Assembly: GCA_016297265.1 (NCBI GenBank)
Contig: JAEDHB010000052.1
Span: 1-8,688 of the forward strand
Direction: 5' to 3'
Length of the DNA: 8,688 nt
DNA from: Butyrivibrio sp.
GTDB taxonomy: Bacteria; Bacillota; Clostridia; Lachnospirales; Lachnospiraceae
Made by a program: the position numbers and the translations under genes. Shown here in pieces: positions 5,688-8,688 of the stretch (the first letter of the stretch is position 1; the number at the start of each line of letters is the position of its first letter). Under the pieces are notes generated by a model, which saw nothing but the letters and a program-made list of their open reading frames with translations, made no database searches and was not told the DNA's origin.

Positions 5688-6896
5688 TTACATTTTTGAA
5701 TCCAGGGATTTTCCTGTTTCAATATGGAAAAAATTAGGAAGGTAATCCGCAATCATCCTTACAATCGTACTCTTGTTAACTGTCTCCGCTGCAAAAGCAT
5801 TTTCCAGATTTACCAGGAGATTATCCAGTTTTTCCCTGTCACAAATTGGTGTATCAACTATCACGCCCAAAGACTTGAATCTGTCCATATCCACCGTCTC
5901 GGTTTCCGTATAGAATTCTTCAAAAGCCTTCTCTCCCGAGGTGTCCGACACCTCATAATGAACCGGATACATTCTTCCGCCGTTCTTAAGTTCCACCGCC
6001 TCATTGATTGCCTCTTCGTCGGATGAGCACTGCAAAATCTCATATCCGTGTGCTTTGAGCAATGCGGATGCAATCGCGTCAAAGCTCATCATCTGAGCTT
6101 CTTCAAGCTTTGGGAAAAATATTGCTCTGTTTTCCCCCAGCATGCAGGACATCATGCATATCTGTCCGCTTTCCTCAGGTGACACAAAATATCTTTTAAC
6201 ATCATAAGGCGCGCCAAGGGGCTGAAGCTTTGCAATTCTCTGCAAAAAACCCGCCGGCAGCGAGCCGTTTGAAAAAGCTACATTTGCAAATCGTGCTGTT
6301 TTCACAGGGAATTTATCCGAGTAACTGAAAATCAGGTCCTCCATAATTCTCTTGCTGGCTCCCATGATATTGACAGGATTGGCAGCCTTGTCAGTGGATA
6401 CGCAAAAATAATTATCCGGCGGAAACTCTGCCAACAGATCCAGCAGTTTTTTCGCATGTAGTACATTGTTCTGAATCAGTGCCTCGATTGAAAAAATATC
6501 CTTCTCGCTGCGCACATGCTTGTGAGCAGAAAAATTGCCCACTATATCAAATCCACCGTGTTTTCTGAACATTTTCTCAAACACAGGCGATGAAAAATCC
6601 ATAGGGTACGGAATGTATTCCTCAGGAATATACATTCCCTTTGTGGACCTCAAATCTCTGGTAAGCTCCGCCAACGCATTTTCATTGGTATCCACCACTA
6701 TAAGCGACGATGGTTTGAAGGGCAGAATTGCCTTGATAAAGGAGCTTCCAATAGTACCGGCGCCTCCTATGACAAGTATGGATTTTCCGCATATTTTATC
6801 TCCGATTAATTCCCTGTTGTCATTCAAATCATCGAGAAACATGCTTTGACTTCTATTAATAACTTTTTCAGCAATAAATTTATCCAGATTGAACAT
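5688..6896 (-). CDS. Soluble PglF/CapD-type NDP-HexNAc 4,6-dehydratase
   Basis: A 402-residue extended short-chain dehydrogenase, first gene of the operon. After about 36 N-terminal residues, the NAD(P)-binding GGAGTIG (44-50) and the strand end VVDTNENAL (68-76) mark the Rossmann fold. NFSAHKHVRSE (121-131) corresponds to the family's AAxKHVPxxE. The active-site block VSTDKAANPVNIMGASK (166-182) carries Thr168-Asp169-Lys170, with Met178 in place of the usual SDR tyrosine and Lys182 after it, exactly the PglF/WbpM arrangement. Unlike PglF it has no membrane helices, so it should be cytosolic. It forms a 4-keto-6-deoxy sugar nucleotide for the downstream aminotransferase. The C-terminal part (about 290-402) is less familiar. 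The start is ATG 6896, 7 bases after GGAGG (6908-6904); the 29-codon longer reading covers the promoter and is rejected. Confidence 0.85.
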   Translation of the reverse strand: MFNLDKFIAEKVINRSQSMFLDDLNDNRELIGDKICGKSILVIGGAGTIGSSFIKAILPFKPSSLIVVDTNENALAELTRDLRSTKGMYIPEEYIPYPMDFSSPVFEKMFRKHGGFDIVGNFSAHKHVRSEKDIFSIEALIQNNVLHAKKLLDLLAEFPPDNYFCVSTDKAANPVNIMGASKRIMEDLIFSYSDKFPVKTARFANVAFSNGSLPAGFLQRIAKLQPLGAPYDVKRYFVSPEESGQICMMSCMLGENRAIFFPKLEEAQMMSFDAIASALLKAHGYEILQCSSDEEAINEAVELKNGGRMYPVHYEVSDTSGEKAFEEFYTETETVDMDRFKSLGVIVDTPICDREKLDNLLVNLENAFAAETVNKSTIVRMIADYLPNFFHIETGKSLDSKM

Positions 6897-6921
6897 ATCG
6901 GCACCTCCAAATATAATGAAT

Positions 6922-6948
6922 ATATCGGCACTTTTCAGCCAAAAGTTA
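6922..6948 (-). promoter_or_regulatory. Sigma-D (flagellar sigma-28) type promoter of the sugar operon
   Basis: Read on the minus strand: TAAC (6948-6945), a 15-bp spacer, then GCCGATAT (6929-6922). The Bacillus sigma-D consensus is TAAA-N15-GCCGATAT, so 11 of 12 positions match with ideal spacing. Transcription would start near 6915, about 7 bases before GGAGG and 19 bases before the dehydratase ATG at 6896. No equally good sigma-A promoter is visible for this operon. It ties the four sugar genes to the flagellar regulon. Confidence 0.7.
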
Positions 6949-6976
6949 ATATCATACTTTTGTTGATATTTTCCTG

Positions 6977-7004
6977 TGGACAATTTAATTTAAAGATGTA
7001 TAAT
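6977..7004 (+). promoter_or_regulatory. Sigma-A promoter of the polysaccharide deacetylase gene
   Basis: TGGACA (6977-6982) and a perfect TATAAT (6999-7004) are separated by 16 bp. The start would fall near 7011, followed by AGGGGA (7025-7030) and GTG 7037. The promoter diverges from the sigma-D-like site at 6922-6948 without overlap; a class switch between the two directions is implied. Confidence 0.7.
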
Positions 7005-7036
7005 ATAATATACTATCAGATAAAAGGGGAATACCA

Positions 7037-8688
7037 GTGAGTACAAAAGAAATCAATAAGAAGAATACAAATAGGAAGAATAAGCGCAAAATCATTATTC
7101 CGGCGGCTATCACATTGGGCTTGCTGCTGGTATTTGTGGTTTTGCTTATTTGTAATAAATTTCACATTGTCATTGACTACGAAGCAGGACAGGTAATTAC
7201 CGTCAACTACGGCGATCCCCTTGATTTGCCCGACAATATAGCACACTATCGGGGTTCAATTTTTAACTTCGGCAAAAAGGATCTTCCCGTTCTTCTCGGA
7301 GATAACGTGGATTTGAAGTCCATTGGGGAGCATAAAACAACCTTAACCGCCAGTTACAAAAAGTGTTCAGCTTCAGTTCCCGTTACCATCGTTGTTGTGG
7401 ACAAAAGTGCGCCGGTTATAGAATTGATTTCCGACCCAAATTATTTTACCAAGCCAAATCACAAATATGTCGAGGAGGGCTACAAGGCCACGGACAATTT
7501 TGACGGAGACGTAACTGATAAGGTAATCACAGAGGAAAAGGACGGAATTGTAACATATACCGTCAGCGACTCCTCCGGCAACCGGGCCGTTGTGACAAGA
7601 ACCATCAATTACAAGGATACCACTCCGCCGGTAATCAAGCTCAAGGGCGGTAACAAAATAACTTCCCCTCTTTTGGGAACCTATAAGGAGCCGGGGTATA
7701 CCGCGAAGGATGATTGCGATGGCAACCTCACCAATAAGGTTACGGTATCCGGCAATGTTGACTCCAAAACAGAAGGTATATACACACTGACCTATACTGT
7801 CACTGACAGCTACAACAATACCGCAGCCGTAACAAGAACGGTTATCGTTAAGGATTGCAACGCACCAAAGCTTACAGTCAGCGGCGACAGCACACAATAT
7901 ATCAAATTGGGAGACACATACACAACGCCTTCATTAAAAGCGATTGACGATATTGACGGCGACATTACTGACAAAATAAAGACAAGCGGTTCCGTAAACA
8001 CTTCCAAAAAGGGCGTTTACAGTGTTGACTACTCCGTCACGGATAAAGCCGGCAACACATCGACAGTTTCACATTGCATCTATGTATATGAAAAACAGGC
8101 CGAAAACAAGGTTGTCAATCCCGGCAAAAAAGTAGTATACCTGACCTTCGACGACGGTCCATCCTCACACACCCAGAAGGTGCTCAAGGTTCTGAAGAAA
8201 TATAATGTCAAAGCAACATTTTTTGTCACATCACAATACAGGGATTACAAGCACTGCATTAAGGACGCATACAACGACGGGCACACAATCGCCCTGCATA
8301 CCGCCTCCCATGCATACAACGTGATATATTCAAGCCGTGCCGAATATTTTAAGGACTTAGAGAAGATAAGTGACTACGTATATGACATTATCGGGGTGAG
8401 GTCAAATATAATAAGATTCCCCGGCGGAAGTTCCAACACCTCAAGCCTTTCTTATTGCAAAGGTATAATGTCTTCCCTGGTAAAAGATGTGGGCGTTATG
8501 GGATATCTCTATTGCGATTGGAATGTTGCAAGCGGCGATGCAGGCGAAACAACATCAACTTCCGGTGTTGTAAAGAATGTTATCAACGGAATAAAAAATA
8601 ATAATATTTCCGTTGTATTGCAGCATGATACCTCAGCATTTTCAGTAAATGCGGTTGAAGAAATTGTTGCATGGGGATTAGCCAACGG
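7037..8688 (+). CDS. Membrane-anchored NodB polysaccharide deacetylase with Ig-like repeats (3' end outside window)
   Basis: The reading frame is open to the right edge; 550 residues are visible. A Lys/Asn/Arg-rich cytoplasmic tail (1-18) precedes one membrane helix (about 19-39). Residues about 45-121 form a divergent Ig-like module, followed by three DUF5011-like modules starting near 122, 194 and 273, each beginning D-x3-P and containing a DG(D/N)-(V/L/I)-T core. The NodB domain starts near 366. Motif 1 is TFDDGP (370-375, with Asp372 the likely base and Asp373 a metal ligand), motif 2 HTASH (421-425, metal histidines), motif 3 RFPGGS (460-465), motif 4 DW (494-495) and motif 5 LQHD (528-531, His530). 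All catalytic positions are kept, so it should be an active extracellular deacetylase of peptidoglycan GlcNAc/MurNAc or another wall glycan. The GTG start lies 6 bases after AGGGGA. Confidence 0.88.
   Translation, partial: MSTKEINKKNTNRKNKRKIIIPAAITLGLLLVFVVLLICNKFHIVIDYEAGQVITVNYGDPLDLPDNIAHYRGSIFNFGKKDLPVLLGDNVDLKSIGEHKTTLTASYKKCSASVPVTIVVVDKSAPVIELISDPNYFTKPNHKYVEEGYKATDNFDGDVTDKVITEEKDGIVTYTVSDSSGNRAVVTRTINYKDTTPPVIKLKGGNKITSPLLGTYKEPGYTAKDDCDGNLTNKVTVSGNVDSKTEGIYTLTYTVTDSYNNTAAVTRTVIVKDCNAPKLTVSGDSTQYIKLGDTYTTPSLKAIDDIDGDITDKIKTSGSVNTSKKGVYSVDYSVTDKAGNTSTVSHCIYVYEKQAENKVVNPGKKVVYLTFDDGPSSHTQKVLKVLKKYNVKATFFVTSQYRDYKHCIKDAYNDGHTIALHTASHAYNVIYSSRAEYFKDLEKISDYVYDIIGVRSNIIRFPGGSSNTSSLSYCKGIMSSLVKDVGVMGYLYCDWNVASGDAGETTSTSGVVKNVINGIKNNNISVVLQHDTSAFSVNAVEEIVAWGLAN

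Noticed and set aside
7373..7897. Leftward 174-codon reading frame inside the deacetylase gene
   Set aside because: It is antisense to the Ig-like repeats, whose conserved motifs are all in the + frame.

Overview
The window looks like chromosomal DNA of a moderately low-GC, motile Gram-positive anaerobe, most likely a Clostridia/Lachnospiraceae member. This is inferred from strong AGGAGG-type ribosome binding sites, sigma-A promoters with TGnTATAAT extended -10 boxes, two sites resembling the Bacillus/Clostridium sigma-D (flagellar) promoter, a LUD-domain protein typical of Clostridia and an Ig-like/NodB cell-wall deacetylase. No IS elements, CRISPR arrays, tRNAs or rRNAs were seen.

Layout. 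Positions 1-310 are mostly non-coding and hold a plausible sigma-A promoter for the first gene. 311-1186 (+) is a COG1092-like SAM-dependent (rRNA) methyltransferase. 1233-1712 (+) is a type IV pilin-like prepilin with its own promoter, ending at a strong hairpin shared with the convergent gene 1751-2377 (-), a LUD/DUF162 protein. 2378-2789 has no conventional gene. It carries the LUD promoter back-to-back with a sigma-D-like promoter firing rightward into a short, apparently frame-disrupted reading frame with strong local RNA structure and an end hairpin. 2790-6896 (-) is a tight four-gene operon: soluble PglF/CapD-type sugar 4,6-dehydratase, LegC-family PLP aminotransferase, CBS-nucleotidyltransferase of PtmE type, and PglD/NeuD-type acetyltransferase. 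7037-8688 (+, cut by the window edge) is a membrane-anchored NodB polysaccharide deacetylase with Ig-like repeats.

How it fits together. The four operon enzymes are a self-contained set for an NDP-activated (GDP- if the PtmE parallel holds) 2,4-diacetamido-2,4,6-trideoxyhexose: sugar-1-phosphate activation, 4,6-dehydration, C4 transamination and N-acetylation. In Campylobacter the equivalent product feeds legionaminic acid synthesis; the epimerase, synthase and CMP-transferase for that route are not in this window. The best regulatory signal is a sigma-D-like promoter (TAAC-N15-GCCGATAT) placed just before the operon's first ribosome binding site. It suggests co-expression with late flagellar genes and hence flagellin glycosylation. 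The second sigma-D-like site at 2435-2461 sits downstream of the same operon and may drive an undescribed small protein or RNA.
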